A stretch of DNA of 64,000 bases from a bacterium (GCA_024743255.1 JANSWY010000012.1:32733-96732); one strand, 5' to 3'. Numbered from the stretch's first letter, positions 44,162-53,278 are shown. The notes: generated by a model from the letters alone, not told the origin. Numbers and translations: made by a program.

Positions 44162-44479
44162 AAAAATAAGGTTAAGATTTTGTCTGGCAATACACGGAAT
44201 TTGAAATCTTAACTGGAAGCCAGTGGCATGAACAAAAAGGCAACAAAACATTATTATACTGTAAACAATGGAGTAGGAGTTAATAGCATTTAGTTGATAT
44301 TTGGTGATTGTTAGGATGGGACTAATAGTATCAATATTGCCTCTATTAATGTAATGAGCTCGTTTTTAGATAGAGATTAATTGATTTCCCAAATTTTAAG
44401 AATTGTACTTTTCAGATTTCAAATGAGCTGAATCTGATTAACGATTTGATAAAGTGTGTAATAAACGGTTAATGATTTT
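44162..44479. other. 318-bp gap: TBDR leader and kinase 3' region
   Basis: No gene is visible. A 7-bp inverted repeat, TCAGATT (44412-44418) and AATCTGA (44431-44437), lies 43 bp past the kinase stop and may end its transcript, though no T-run follows. No consensus promoter or known riboswitch pattern is readable before the TBDR start. Confidence 0.5.
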
Positions 44480-46282
44480 TTAAAATGGAATGCTAACATA
44501 AAATGAACTTCCATTATCCTCATTGCTCTCCAACCAAACTTTTCCTCCCAGTTCAGAGACGTATTTTTTAACAATAGAAAGTCCCAGTCCGGTAGATTCT
44601 TCCCCTGCGGTAGGTTTCGCACTTAGCTTTTGAAAGCTTTGGAAAAGTAACTCCTTATCTTTTTCAGAAAAACCAGGACCATTATCATGCACTCCAAAAT
44701 GAATTTCCTTTTGAAAGCATTTGGTATCCACAAGTACTGAAGAGTTTTTAGGCGAAAATTTGATTGCGTTGGAGATCAGGTTTTCCAAAATTAGATGCAA
44801 CAGTAATCTATCTGATTCCAATGTGGTAGGTTTTTGGCAGGGCTTGAAGCCAAGAGCAATGTTCTTCTCAGATGCCAAAGTGGAAAAGTTGCTCTCAAGA
44901 TCTTCAAATAGCTTTAAAACATCTATTGGTTCTTTTAGAATTAGATGACTCCTGTTATCCGGCGAATCTACATTAAGAATCTTGGTGATCATCTTATTGA
45001 TTCTCTTTGCTCCGTCCTCTATTTGTTTTAATAGGACCTTATCTTCTTCATTCATAGAGTCACTACAGGATTGTAATAAGTCGGCAGGTGAAATGATTTG
45101 ACTCAACGGTGATCTCAAATCATGGGCCAGGATTTGAACGAGATTATTCTTTTCCTCATTGATAGCTATAAGTTGTTTATTTCTACTTACCAGCTGCTCA
45201 TTGATTTGACTAATATCCTTTTCATGTGCCTCTATTTTTTCTTTCTGACTGATTATAAGTTTGGTGGTCTTTTGATTTTTAAAGTACAACAATGCGATTA
45301 CTATCATCAAAAAACTACTGGATACAATTCCAATTATCAGCGCCTTCTTGGATTCTTGTTCCTGTTCTAATTTGAGATTTGCATTTTGAATTAATGCTAA
45401 TTGAAGTTCTTTTTCTTTTGTAAGGATAGAGGTGCTTATCTGCTCATCATTATATATTTCATCAATGAACAAATAAAGCTCTGGGCTCATATATTTTGAA
45501 ATGATATCTGAAATCTGCTTCTGATAGTTTCTGTCCAATATGAATAAATCCAATGGTTGTTTCCAATCAGAGTGTTGAGCCATTAAAAAACCGTAACCTG
45601 TTCCTTTACTGGTGAAGAAGTTTTGTCTTGTTAGTTCGCCACCATCTCTAACCAACATGAGATAAATTGGCAGGTCAATAAATCCAAAGTGATTTGGGTG
45701 AGTCTGAATGTACTGAAGAATGTTTTCATCACTATCAATATAGGTAGTTGGGAAATCAATGTTGAGTTGTACTTTGAGGTTTTCTAATAGTTCTTGATAG
45801 ACTGTACCTCTGATAGTAACAGCCGTCATGTTCGTCATCATATCGTCTATTTCCTCATAGGTGTGAACTATTGGAGTTCCTTTACTGGATACTAAAACTG
45901 TGATGTCGTGAAGATATGGAGCGCTGAATTTACTGAATTTCTTTCTCTCATCTGTTATAGAAAAAGCAGATACGGCAATGAGATTTGATCTAGTTTCGGT
46001 TCTGATATCCCGCAGCATCCCTGAAAAACTTGGACGTTCCTCCCAGATGGTTTCCAGCTCAACCTGATATCGGGTATTGACAAACTCTTTAAATAATTCG
46101 ATTAGCTCATATTCTATTCCAACTAAATCACCGTCTGAGTTCCTGAAGATGAAAGGCTCAGATTCAATCCATTGGATTCTCAGAGACGCTTGCTTTGTCT
46201 CCATAGCCTCCTGCCAGGTATTGCTCCAGGAGTAATGGCATAGGATTGTTAATAGGACAGTAGAAAGTACCCGAACCAGCAT
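44480..46282 (-). CDS. Sensor histidine kinase with extracellular solute-binding (SBP family 3) domain
   Basis: A 600-residue membrane kinase. It has a signal peptide (1-20), a periplasmic SBP_bac_3 module (about 30-270: LRIQWIESEPFIFRNSDGDL, then GIEYELIELFKEFV; later GTGYGFLMAQHSDWK), a coiled coil, a transmembrane helix near 313-333 and a second coiled coil. The kinase core has His387 (LAHDLRSPL), NLISNAIKFSP, DNGPGF and STGLGLSIVKKY. The binding domain suggests direct sensing of an amino acid or similar small solute. No response regulator adjoins it. Its core is closely similar to that of the kinase at 53279. Confidence 0.92.
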   Translation of the reverse strand: MLVRVLSTVLLTILCHYSWSNTWQEAMETKQASLRIQWIESEPFIFRNSDGDLVGIEYELIELFKEFVNTRYQVELETIWEERPSFSGMLRDIRTETRSNLIAVSAFSITDERKKFSKFSAPYLHDITVLVSSKGTPIVHTYEEIDDMMTNMTAVTIRGTVYQELLENLKVQLNIDFPTTYIDSDENILQYIQTHPNHFGFIDLPIYLMLVRDGGELTRQNFFTSKGTGYGFLMAQHSDWKQPLDLFILDRNYQKQISDIISKYMSPELYLFIDEIYNDEQISTSILTKEKELQLALIQNANLKLEQEQESKKALIIGIVSSSFLMIVIALLYFKNQKTTKLIISQKEKIEAHEKDISQINEQLVSRNKQLIAINEEKNNLVQILAHDLRSPLSQIISPADLLQSCSDSMNEEDKVLLKQIEDGAKRINKMITKILNVDSPDNRSHLILKEPIDVLKLFEDLESNFSTLASEKNIALGFKPCQKPTTLESDRLLLHLILENLISNAIKFSPKNSSVLVDTKCFQKEIHFGVHDNGPGFSEKDKELLFQSFQKLSAKPTAGEESTGLGLSIVKKYVSELGGKVWLESNEDNGSSFYVSIPF

Positions 46283-46347
46283 GTAATAAATATCTATATA
46301 ATAGATGGAATATACAATGAAACTTACTCAGTGCTGGATTGTTTTTG

Positions 46348-46809
46348 CTAAACAGGGTATACAGTTGATCTTTTTACTTCATTCAGAACAAACGTGCTTC
46401 TGATTTGATCTACATTGGGTAGGGCGGCTAATTTACCAGATGAAAACTGGTGATAAGCATCAAGATCTTTAACGACTACTTTTAATAGGAAATCATTGGC
46501 TCCACCCATGAGATAGCACTCAATCACTTCTGGTAACTTACTTACAGCTTTGCTAAACGTCTCTATTTCCTCCAGTTTCTGACTATCCAGGGAGACCGAA
46601 CAGAAAACCACCATGTTGGTCTGAACCATTGATTTATCAATGACAGCCACATAATTTTTGATCAAACCCTCTCTTTCATATCTTTTGATTCTTTCGTAGA
46701 CAGGAGTTTTAGTCATATTAAGTTTTGCCGCAATTTCTTTTACATTGAATTTTGCATCCTCTTGCAATAGAGCAAGTAATTTATGGTCCGTTTTGTCAAG
46801 TTTGATCAT
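46348..46809 (-). CDS. Lrp/AsnC family transcriptional regulator
   Basis: A 153-residue regulator with an N-terminal HTH (DHKLLALLQEDAKFNVKEIA and AKLNMTKTPVYERIKRYERE) and C-terminal RAM domain (GGANDFLLKVVVKDLDAYHQ). It is divergent from the methionine gamma-lyase-like gene at 46965, separated by 155 bp, an arrangement widely seen for this enzyme class and implying direct control. It shares family but not close identity with the Lrp protein at 2013. Confidence 0.92.
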   Translation of the reverse strand: MIKLDKTDHKLLALLQEDAKFNVKEIAAKLNMTKTPVYERIKRYEREGLIKNYVAVIDKSMVQTNMVVFCSVSLDSQKLEEIETFSKAVSKLPEVIECYLMGGANDFLLKVVVKDLDAYHQFSSGKLAALPNVDQIRSTFVLNEVKRSTVYPV

Positions 46810-46932
46810 GGGAATTTTTCCGGTTTTAAATCGTATTTAGCTCTTATTAAGCGATATATTCCTTTGCTAGTTAATTTTACAGGAATAATTCTTAAATATA
46901 GGTTGAATCTCAAAACTAGTTCCTTAAAAGGT

Positions 46933-46940
46933 TAATTTTG
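46933..46940 (+). promoter_or_regulatory. -7 box (TAATTTTG) of the gamma-lyase-like gene
   Basis: TAATTTTG fits TAnnTTTG exactly and predicts a leader of about 18 nt before ATG 46965. No TTG -33 box is at 17-23 bp, so it may need an activator such as the divergent Lrp. The block GTTAATTTT occurs twice in this gap (46870-46878 and 46931-46939). Confidence 0.35.
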
Positions 46941-46964
46941 TTGTGACAAATAACCCATAGGAAC

Positions 46965-48224
46965 ATGAAAGAACTACAACCAGAAAGCTTAATGATGACT
47001 CACGGTTACAAACCTGAATTGTCAGAAGGTGCAGTAAAGCCACCTATTTTTCAAACATCAACATTTGTTTTCAAGACAGCCGAAGAAGGAAAAGCATTTT
47101 TTGAAATAGCATATGGTCTTAGAGAGCAGTCTGAGGGGGAAGAACTCGGACTGATTTACAGTAGAATCAATAACCCTAATTTGGAGATTCTGGAAAATCG
47201 CCTTTGTCTTTGGGATAAAGCTGATGATTGTGCCGTTTTCGAAAGTGGTATGTCTGCGATTAGCACTGTACTATTGGAATTTGTGAAACCAGGTGATTTG
47301 TTACTTTTTAGTTCTCCAACTTACGGTGGAACTGATCACTTTATACACCATTTCTTAAAAGAGATCGGTGTGGATAGTGTAGGTTTTACTGCTGATATGA
47401 CCATGGAGGAAATTATTGAACTTGTTGAGGGAACTGGAAAAGCGGATAAACTTTCAATGGTTTATCTTGAAACTCCAGCAAATCCAACAGGAGATCTGAT
47501 AGACATTGAGGCATGCAGAAAAGTAGCTGATCACTTCGCTACGGATAAAAGAATTCCAGTTGCGGTAGATAACACATATATGGGACCATTGTGGTCACAC
47601 CCTTTGGAGCATGGAGCAGATTTAGTTCTGTACTCAGCTACAAAGTACATTGGTGGACATAGCGATTTGATAGCTGGAGCTGTTCTTGGGAATAAGGAGA
47701 TGATGACCAGAGTACGTGTATTGAGAACTTTTCTTGGAAATATGGCAAGTCCTCATACATGCTGGTTACTTCTAAGAAGCCTTGAAACACTTAAGGTAAG
47801 GATGGAGCAGCAAATGAGAAATGCAGAGCAACTTGCTTTGTTTCTTGAAAATCACCCTGCTGTTGCTAAAGTTTACTATCCAGGAAACCTGGAACCAGGA
47901 ACAAGAGAACATGATATTTACAAAAGACAATATAAATCGGCAGGAGCGATGTTGTCTTTTGATATAGTTGGGGGAGAGGCAGAAGCTTTCCAATTTTTGA
48001 ATGGCTTGAAGCTAATTAAGCTGGCAGTTAGCCTTGGAAGTACAGAAAGCTTAGTTCAACATCCAGATACCATGACCCATGCCGGAGTATCACCAGAGGA
48101 AAAACTGAAACTTGGAATCACAAGTAGTTTGATCAGACTTTCTGTCGGAGTTGAGAACTACCAGGATTTGATGTGGGATATTGAGCAAGCACTAAAAAAG
48201 GTTTCTGTTTTTAGTATGAACTAA
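46965..48224 (+). CDS. PLP-dependent sulfur amino-acid enzyme (cystathionine gamma-synthase family, methionine gamma-lyase-like)
   Basis: A 419-residue Cys/Met metabolism enzyme. The cofactor lysine is Lys227 (YSATKYIGGH), the stacking tyrosine is Tyr120 (SPTYGGT), YSRINNPN carries the phosphate-binding Tyr/Arg from the partner subunit, and VDNTYMGP holds the Asp. In true methionine gamma-lyases a cysteine follows Tyr-Gly; here the residue is Gly122. The divergent Lrp gene suggests amino-acid breakdown rather than synthesis. It may act as gamma-lyase on methionine or homocysteine, or as an O-acyl-homoserine sulfhydrylase or synthase; sequence alone cannot decide. Confidence 0.85.
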   Translation: MKELQPESLMMTHGYKPELSEGAVKPPIFQTSTFVFKTAEEGKAFFEIAYGLREQSEGEELGLIYSRINNPNLEILENRLCLWDKADDCAVFESGMSAISTVLLEFVKPGDLLLFSSPTYGGTDHFIHHFLKEIGVDSVGFTADMTMEEIIELVEGTGKADKLSMVYLETPANPTGDLIDIEACRKVADHFATDKRIPVAVDNTYMGPLWSHPLEHGADLVLYSATKYIGGHSDLIAGAVLGNKEMMTRVRVLRTFLGNMASPHTCWLLLRSLETLKVRMEQQMRNAEQLALFLENHPAVAKVYYPGNLEPGTREHDIYKRQYKSAGAMLSFDIVGGEAEAFQFLNGLKLIKLAVSLGSTESLVQHPDTMTHAGVSPEEKLKLGITSSLIRLSVGVENYQDLMWDIEQALKKVSVFSMN

Positions 48225-48245
48225 TATTTGTTCCATTTCATTTTA

Positions 48246-48284
48246 GCTTATATCTTGCTTGAACACATTAAGCAAGATATAAGT
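48246..48284 (+). promoter_or_regulatory. 15-bp-stem hairpin directly before the DUF2891 start codon
   Basis: GCTTATATCTTGCTT (48246-48260) pairs with AAGCAAGATATAAGT (48270-48284) with one G-T pair and a 9-nt loop (GAACACATT). Only CTA separates it from ATG 48288. It has no T-run, so it is either a transcript end of the upstream gene or a translational control element occluding the downstream start. Confidence 0.7.
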
Positions 48285-48287
48285 CTA

Positions 48288-49433
48288 ATGAGAAAATCAA
48301 TTTTACTTCTATTAGCTGTTGGAGCGTTTGCTTGTAGCACACCCAACACAGAGACTATTACCAATACATCAACACCGTCAACTCCTGATCCAACACCTGT
48401 TAAGACATTTGATGCCATCAGCATAACCCTGGAGCAAGCTGAGAACCTCGCCACGTTACCACTAGGTTGTGTACAAACAGAATATCCAAACAAACTTGGA
48501 CAAACAATAGGTAGTGCTAAAGATCTTGGTGAGCCAAGTGAATTACACCCAGCATTTTATGGCTGTTTTGACTGGCATTCTGCAGTGCATGGTCATTGGT
48601 CTATGGTCAAGCTCTTAAAGTTGGTTCCTGATATGAAGCAGGCTGAGGAGATGAAAGAGAAATTGACTCAGAATCTTTCTAAGGCAAATATCAGAGCTGA
48701 AATAGAATACTTCAATGGTGAATTTAACAAGACCTATGAAAGAACTTACGGTTGGGCATGGTTGCTTAAATTATATGAAGAGCTACACACCTGGGAGGAC
48801 CCTTACGCACGTCAGCTTGAGTTCAATTTGAAACCATTAGCAGATTTAATAGCTTCAAAATACATTGACTATTTACCAAAGCTTAGGTATCCAATAAGAG
48901 TCGGAGAGCATACAAACAGCGCTTTTGGGATGTCTTTTGCATGGGATTATGCTGAGGAGATGCAAGCAGAATATTTGAAAAATGCTATAGCGGCCAAAGC
49001 GAAAGAGTTTTTTATGGACGATCAAAATTGCCCATTCGACTGGGAACCTAGTGGCTATGATTTTCTTTCTCCATGTTTTGAGGAAATTGATATTATGAGA
49101 AAGGTCCTTACCAAAGAAGAATTTGACCAATGGATTTCTAAGTTTTCACCTCAACTGAAAAGAGGAGATTATAATATCGCTGTTGGAGAAGTTTCTGACA
49201 GAACCGATGGAAAAATGGTTCATCTTGATGGTTTGAATTTCAGCAGAGCATGGGTAATGTATGGTTTGGCTAACCAATATCCTGAATATGGACATTTAGT
49301 TGGACTAGCTAATAAGCATGTGGAATACTCATTACCAAATCTTGTTGGAGATAGTTATGAAGGTGGTCATTGGCTAGGTTCATTTGCTATTTATGCGCTT
49401 TATCAAAATACTAAACCAGTTGAAAATGAGTAA
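48288..49433 (+). CDS. DUF2891 lipoprotein
   Basis: A 381-residue protein starting at ATG 48288 with a lipobox (VGAFACSTP, Cys16); the frame is open 20 codons upstream, but that part would run through the hairpin. After a Thr/Pro-rich linker the DUF2891 domain covers the rest, with its typical FYGCFDWHSAVHGHWSMVKL, RTYGWAWLLKLYEEL and CPFDWEPSGYDFLSPC segments. The fold is an alpha/alpha toroid suggestive of a carbohydrate-active or epimerase-like enzyme, but no activity is established. It overlaps the VOC gene by 8 bp. Confidence 0.85.
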   Translation: MRKSILLLLAVGAFACSTPNTETITNTSTPSTPDPTPVKTFDAISITLEQAENLATLPLGCVQTEYPNKLGQTIGSAKDLGEPSELHPAFYGCFDWHSAVHGHWSMVKLLKLVPDMKQAEEMKEKLTQNLSKANIRAEIEYFNGEFNKTYERTYGWAWLLKLYEELHTWEDPYARQLEFNLKPLADLIASKYIDYLPKLRYPIRVGEHTNSAFGMSFAWDYAEEMQAEYLKNAIAAKAKEFFMDDQNCPFDWEPSGYDFLSPCFEEIDIMRKVLTKEEFDQWISKFSPQLKRGDYNIAVGEVSDRTDGKMVHLDGLNFSRAWVMYGLANQYPEYGHLVGLANKHVEYSLPNLVGDSYEGGHWLGSFAIYALYQNTKPVENE

Positions 49434-49827
49434 TGATCCATTTAAAGGCTCTGAGGTAACCACAATTCTTGTTGTTTCAGATATTGAGAAGGCCAAGAAG
49501 TTTTATTTTGACATACTAGGGGCCGAGTTATTTAGAGCGTACGGTGGAACTTCAATTGTGTTGAAGTTTCTGGGGCATTGGATGCTCTTGGTGACAAAAG
49601 GGGAACCAACTGCCGATAAGCCTGATATTTCCTTTGTCCCTTCTTCAAACTCAGATCAAGTCAGTCACTCATTTACAATAAGAGTTGAAGACTGCCAAAA
49701 ATCATACGAAATTCTAAAAGAAAGAGGAGCTGAATTCATCACACCACCGTACGATTGGGGAGCGGAGGTGAGGTGCTTCTTTAAGGATCCCGATGGGAAT
49801 CTTTTCGAAATAAGTGAAGCTAGATAA
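49426..49827 (+). CDS. VOC family (glyoxalase/dioxygenase-like) protein
   Basis: A 133-residue metalloprotein-fold protein from ATG 49426, coupled to the DUF2891 gene by an 8-bp overlap. The two beta-alpha-beta-beta-beta modules are visible (VVSDIEKAKKFYFDILGAEL and VEDCQKSYEILKERGAEFIT), and the C-terminal FKDPDGNLFEISE carries the conserved Glu. Members include glyoxalase I, fosfomycin-resistance enzymes and dioxygenases; this one cannot be assigned further. Confidence 0.85.
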   Translation: MSNDPFKGSEVTTILVVSDIEKAKKFYFDILGAELFRAYGGTSIVLKFLGHWMLLVTKGEPTADKPDISFVPSSNSDQVSHSFTIRVEDCQKSYEILKERGAEFITPPYDWGAEVRCFFKDPDGNLFEISEAR

Positions 49828-49896
49828 ATAACCTTACAGTCAGATCAGTTCATGATTTAATCAAACGCAATCTCATTTTACGTTAGTTATAAATAT

Positions 49897-49917
49897 CAAT
49901 ACTACAAAGTTGTAAAA
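49897..49917 (+). promoter_or_regulatory. Degenerate second PadR half-site
   Basis: CAATACTACA (49897-49906) exactly repeats the left arm of the palindrome at 49940-49962, 44 bp upstream, followed by AAGTTGTA in place of a full right arm. It would sit around the -33 box of the PadR promoter. Confidence 0.4.
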
Positions 49918-49940
49918 ACCTTATTTATTTTATATCGTTG
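49910..49940 (+). promoter_or_regulatory. Promoter of the PadR-permease operon
   Basis: TTG (49910-49912), a 20-bp spacer and TATCGTTG (49933-49940, seven of eight matches to TAnnTTTG) predict transcription from about 49947 and a leader near 17 nt. Confidence 0.5.
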
Positions 49941-49962
49941 CAATACTACATAATAGTATTGC
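49940..49962. promoter_or_regulatory. PadR operator: GCAATACTA-N5-TAGTATTGC
   Basis: A perfect 9-bp inverted repeat with a 5-bp spacer (CATAA), ending 1 bp before the padR ATG at 49964 and covering the predicted transcription start. Size and AT-rich core fit PadR-family operators, so autorepression is likely. Confidence 0.65.
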
Positions 49963-49963
49963 T

Positions 49964-50290
49964 ATGAAAAAGTATCAATTAGGTGAATTTGAAGAGGTCG
50001 TTTTATTGACTGTAGTCATCCTACATGGAAATGCATATGGGGTTACTATCAAGGATGATATAGAGGATAGGCTTAAAAGGGAAGTCAGTGTTGGCGCTTT
50101 GCAAACTACTCTTAGAAGACTTGAGAAAAAAGGATTTCTTGATTCTCAACATGGCGATTCAAATGACGCCAGGGGAGGGCGACCTAAGTTATACTTTACC
50201 ATTACAGCCCAGGGCAAGGAGGCCATTTCCTATATGAGGGAAATCAGAAACCAGCTTTGGGAAGCATTACCTGATTTGTCGACCATTTAA
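49964..50290 (+). CDS. PadR family transcriptional regulator
   Basis: A 108-residue winged-helix protein: LGEFEEVVLLTVVILHGNAY begins the PadR domain, followed by LQTTLRRLEKKGFL and the wing GGRPKLYFTITAQGKEA. It is the small PadR-s2 type. It precedes the permease gene by 13 bp, and a perfect palindrome adjoins its start codon, so it should repress its own operon until an effector such as a drug or cell-envelope compound binds. Confidence 0.93.
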   Translation: MKKYQLGEFEEVVLLTVVILHGNAYGVTIKDDIEDRLKREVSVGALQTTLRRLEKKGFLDSQHGDSNDARGGRPKLYFTITAQGKEAISYMREIRNQLWEALPDLSTI

Positions 50291-50303
50291 TTCTCTCAGG
50301 CAA

Positions 50304-52892
50304 ATGAAAGAATATAAGTCTCCACCGAAATTCCCATTACTTCTACTCAAATGGTTCTGCAATCCTGCATACCATAGAGATATTGAAGGTGATTTGCTGG
50401 AGATGTATAAAAGAAGATTACAACAACAGGACTACAAACATGCCAGATGGAAATTATTGAAAGATGTAATTCTACTCTTCAGGCCTGGTATCATTCGTAG
50501 CTTTATTAATACTCAAAAACTCAATTTATTAGGTATGTTCAAACACAACTTCATTGTAGCGATGAGAAATTTCTTGCGCTATAAAACTTCGTTTTTAATT
50601 AACCTCATTGGATTGTCCACTGGTATCATGTCGGCAATATTTATTTATCTGTGGGTAAGTGATGAGATGAAAACTGATCGGTTTCATGAGAACAGTGATT
50701 ACTTATATCGTGTTCAGGCAAATTTTAACAATAACGGAACGATCAATACCTGGGATGGTGTGCCTTCAGCTTTGCCGGCAGCATTGAAACAAGAAATTCC
50801 AGGAATTAAATATGCAATTGGTGCCACAGATCCTTCATGGCAAATGAAATTTGATTTGTCCGTTGAAGATTCGCATATAAGCGGGACTGGAAAGTTTGTA
50901 GGGAAGGATTACTTCAAGGCATTTTCTTACCCTATAACGGAGGGTACAAGTGAATCAGCGTTGAAGGAGCTCAATGCAATTATAATATCAGAAGATATTG
51001 CATTGAAGATGTTTGGTAAAAAAAGTGGAATTGTTGGAAAGACAATTAGTTGGAAGTTCGGTCAATTGGAAAGTCCGGCTATCATATCTGCTGTTTTTAA
51101 ATCAGTTCCGCAAAACTCAACAGACCAGTTTGATTTTGTACTTCCATTTGAATTGTATCAACAGATATTCGGTCAAAGCTGGGCCAATCCAAATTCGGTG
51201 GCTTATGTGATGTTAGAAGATCATGCAGATCATGAAGTAATTACTCAGAAGATTGCTGGAATGATTAAAAAAAATGATCCTAATTCCAATGCCACACTTT
51301 TTCTTCAACCTTATGCCGATGCATATCTGCACGGAAAATTTGAAAATGGCAAAGTTGCAGGAGGCAGGATAGAACTAATACGATTATTCATATTAATCGC
51401 AGGATTCATATTACTGATAGCCTGCATTAATTTTATGAACCTAGCAACTGCAAGGGCTTCCAGAAGAATGAAGGAAGTGGGAGTTAAGAAGGTGGTTGGA
51501 GCGTCAAGAAGATCATTGGTTTTTCAGTTTTTGAGCGAATCTTTGTTGATGATTCTGTTTTCTGTCTTGGTTGCTTTAGTTGGTGTTTACTTGCTATTGC
51601 CTTTCTTCAATAGTTTAATAGGGAAAGAGATACAATTCCAAATCGATCTGAGATTCGTATTAAGTGCCTTAGGTTTCGTTATTGGTCTGGGATTAATTGC
51701 TGGGAGCTATCCTGCATTTTACCTTTCAGGTTTCAGACCTATTTCAGTGTTGAAGAATAAATTGGTTGGTACCATAAGTGAATTTTGGATAAGAAAAGGT
51801 TTGGTTGCTTTTCAATTTACATTGTCTATCATCCTGATTATTAGTGTCTTGTTTGTCTATCAACAGGTTGAGTATATCCAAAATAAACCATTAGGCTATG
51901 ATAAGGAGAACCTGATTTTATTCGAAAGACAAGGAAATGCCAATGAAGATTTAACAAGTTTCATTAACGAACTAAAGCAAGTCCCTGGTGTGATGAATGC
52001 TTCAGCTATTACCAACGACATTCTCAACCCTCCAGGAGTAAGGGGTTTCACATGGCCTGGCTCGATTGATCAATCAATTGACATTAAGCGTTTCCTTGTA
52101 GATTATGATTTTATTGAAACAATGGGATTGGAATTAGTGAAAGGTAGGAGTTTCTCCAGAGATTTCTCAGAAGCCAATTCGCAGATTGTTTTAAACCAGA
52201 AGGCTGTAGAAATGATGGCGCTTGATGATCCTATTGGGCAAACCGTTAGAGTTTCCGGAAATGAATCCAAAGTAGTTGGTGTGATTAAGGATTTTCATCA
52301 CCAGTCACTACATGAAGAGGTAGGACCTATGTTCTTTGACCTGCAACGAGACTTTCTATCAACAATTGTTGTGAGGATAAGTGAAACATCAGGAAATGAA
52401 ACTCTTTCAAGATTGGAAGATTTCTATCAGGAATACAACCCTGGTTATTCTTTTGATTACACTTTCCTGACACAAAGACACAGCAAGCTATACGAATCTG
52501 AGTTTAGAATTTCAGTTATTGCAAGGTATTTTGCAGGGATAGGTATTTTGATTTCAGTTCTTGGTTTGTTTGGGTTAATGGCCTTCACAGTGGAAAGAAG
52601 AACTAAAGAAATCGGAATTAGAAAGATATTGGGAGCTAATGTTGGAAGCATGGTAGCGCTTTTATCCAGAGAAGTAACCTGGATTGTGGTTTGTGCGATT
52701 GTCATAGCTGTTCCAATAAGTTTCTTCTTTATTAAAAACTGGCTATCTGAGTTTGCATATGCTATTGAGGTTAGTTGGTTGGTATTTGCACTAGCAGGAG
52801 TTGGAAGTTTGCTTTTGGCCTGGTTGACAATTGGGTTGCAGATATTTAAGACGGTAAGGATAAATCCATCGACCTGTCTTAGAAACGAGTAA
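50304..52892 (+). CDS. ABC transporter permease with permease-prefix domain (MacB/FtsX type)
   Basis: An 862-residue membrane protein. Residues 1-80 are the Bacteroidota permease-prefix domain 2 (FPLLLLKWFCNPAYHRDIEG, then DLLEMYKRR). A MacB periplasmic core follows helix 1 (about 95-115) to residue 330. Three FtsX helices lie at 365-480, then a second MacB_PCD/FtsX half ends RINPSTCLRNE. The motifs GVKKVVGASRRSLVFQFLSE and GIRKILGANVGSMVALLSRE mark the paired coupling regions. It is co-transcribed with the PadR gene. No ATPase gene is present, so an ATPase must be encoded elsewhere. Family roles are extrusion of peptides or antimicrobials, or mechanotransduction. Confidence 0.92.
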   Translation: MKEYKSPPKFPLLLLKWFCNPAYHRDIEGDLLEMYKRRLQQQDYKHARWKLLKDVILLFRPGIIRSFINTQKLNLLGMFKHNFIVAMRNFLRYKTSFLINLIGLSTGIMSAIFIYLWVSDEMKTDRFHENSDYLYRVQANFNNNGTINTWDGVPSALPAALKQEIPGIKYAIGATDPSWQMKFDLSVEDSHISGTGKFVGKDYFKAFSYPITEGTSESALKELNAIIISEDIALKMFGKKSGIVGKTISWKFGQLESPAIISAVFKSVPQNSTDQFDFVLPFELYQQIFGQSWANPNSVAYVMLEDHADHEVITQKIAGMIKKNDPNSNATLFLQPYADAYLHGKFENGKVAGGRIELIRLFILIAGFILLIACINFMNLATARASRRMKEVGVKKVVGASRRSLVFQFLSESLLMILFSVLVALVGVYLLLPFFNSLIGKEIQFQIDLRFVLSALGFVIGLGLIAGSYPAFYLSGFRPISVLKNKLVGTISEFWIRKGLVAFQFTLSIILIISVLFVYQQVEYIQNKPLGYDKENLILFERQGNANEDLTSFINELKQVPGVMNASAITNDILNPPGVRGFTWPGSIDQSIDIKRFLVDYDFIETMGLELVKGRSFSRDFSEANSQIVLNQKAVEMMALDDPIGQTVRVSGNESKVVGVIKDFHHQSLHEEVGPMFFDLQRDFLSTIVVRISETSGNETLSRLEDFYQEYNPGYSFDYTFLTQRHSKLYESEFRISVIARYFAGIGILISVLGLFGLMAFTVERRTKEIGIRKILGANVGSMVALLSREVTWIVVCAIVIAVPISFFFIKNWLSEFAYAIEVSWLVFALAGVGSLLLAWLTIGLQIFKTVRINPSTCLRNE

Positions 52893-53278
52893 TATCTAAA
52901 GCAGCAACCACTCCGAGGCTGTTCTACCTTAATGTAATCTAGTGGTTGCTGTTAGTTATTTTTTTTATTTGAAATTTTGATATCATGTCTAATCAGAAAT
53001 TATGCAACTTAATGTCTGCTGAAAATCGAATTGTCTTTTTTTAATGATTTTCATAACCTTCTATGTTATTGTGATTTAACTTTGCCAAAAGTATTTGGGG
53101 TACTTTAGAAATTTCGGACAATTCAACTGAATAGCTCACAATGGAAGCTGAGTAGTATGATCTCTATCTCAATGGTGAAAGCTTTCCATTCTCATAGATA
53201 AGTGATATTTTAGTATAGAAACGTCCTGCAGTTTCATTTTCCGTCAGATAAGCACAGGTAAACCTTTAAAAACAATAT
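52893..53278. other. 386-bp gap: terminator plus long leader of the TPR kinase gene
   Basis: The first 75 bp hold a strong terminator. TAACTTTG at 53077-53084 matches the -7 consensus exactly but has no good -33 box; if used, the kinase leader would be about 190 nt. No gene or known structured RNA is visible. Confidence 0.45.
52902..52969 (+). terminator. Terminator of the PadR-permease operon
   Basis: CAGCAACCACT (52902-52912) pairs perfectly with AGTGGTTGCTG (52941-52951), followed by TTAGTTATT and eight T residues. The loop is long (28 nt). Confidence 0.75.

Noticed and set aside
46810..46964. SAM or other sulfur-related riboswitch before the gamma-lyase-like gene
   Set aside because: The gap is 155 bp with a -7 box only about 25 bp before the start codon; no room or stem pattern for a riboswitch was seen.
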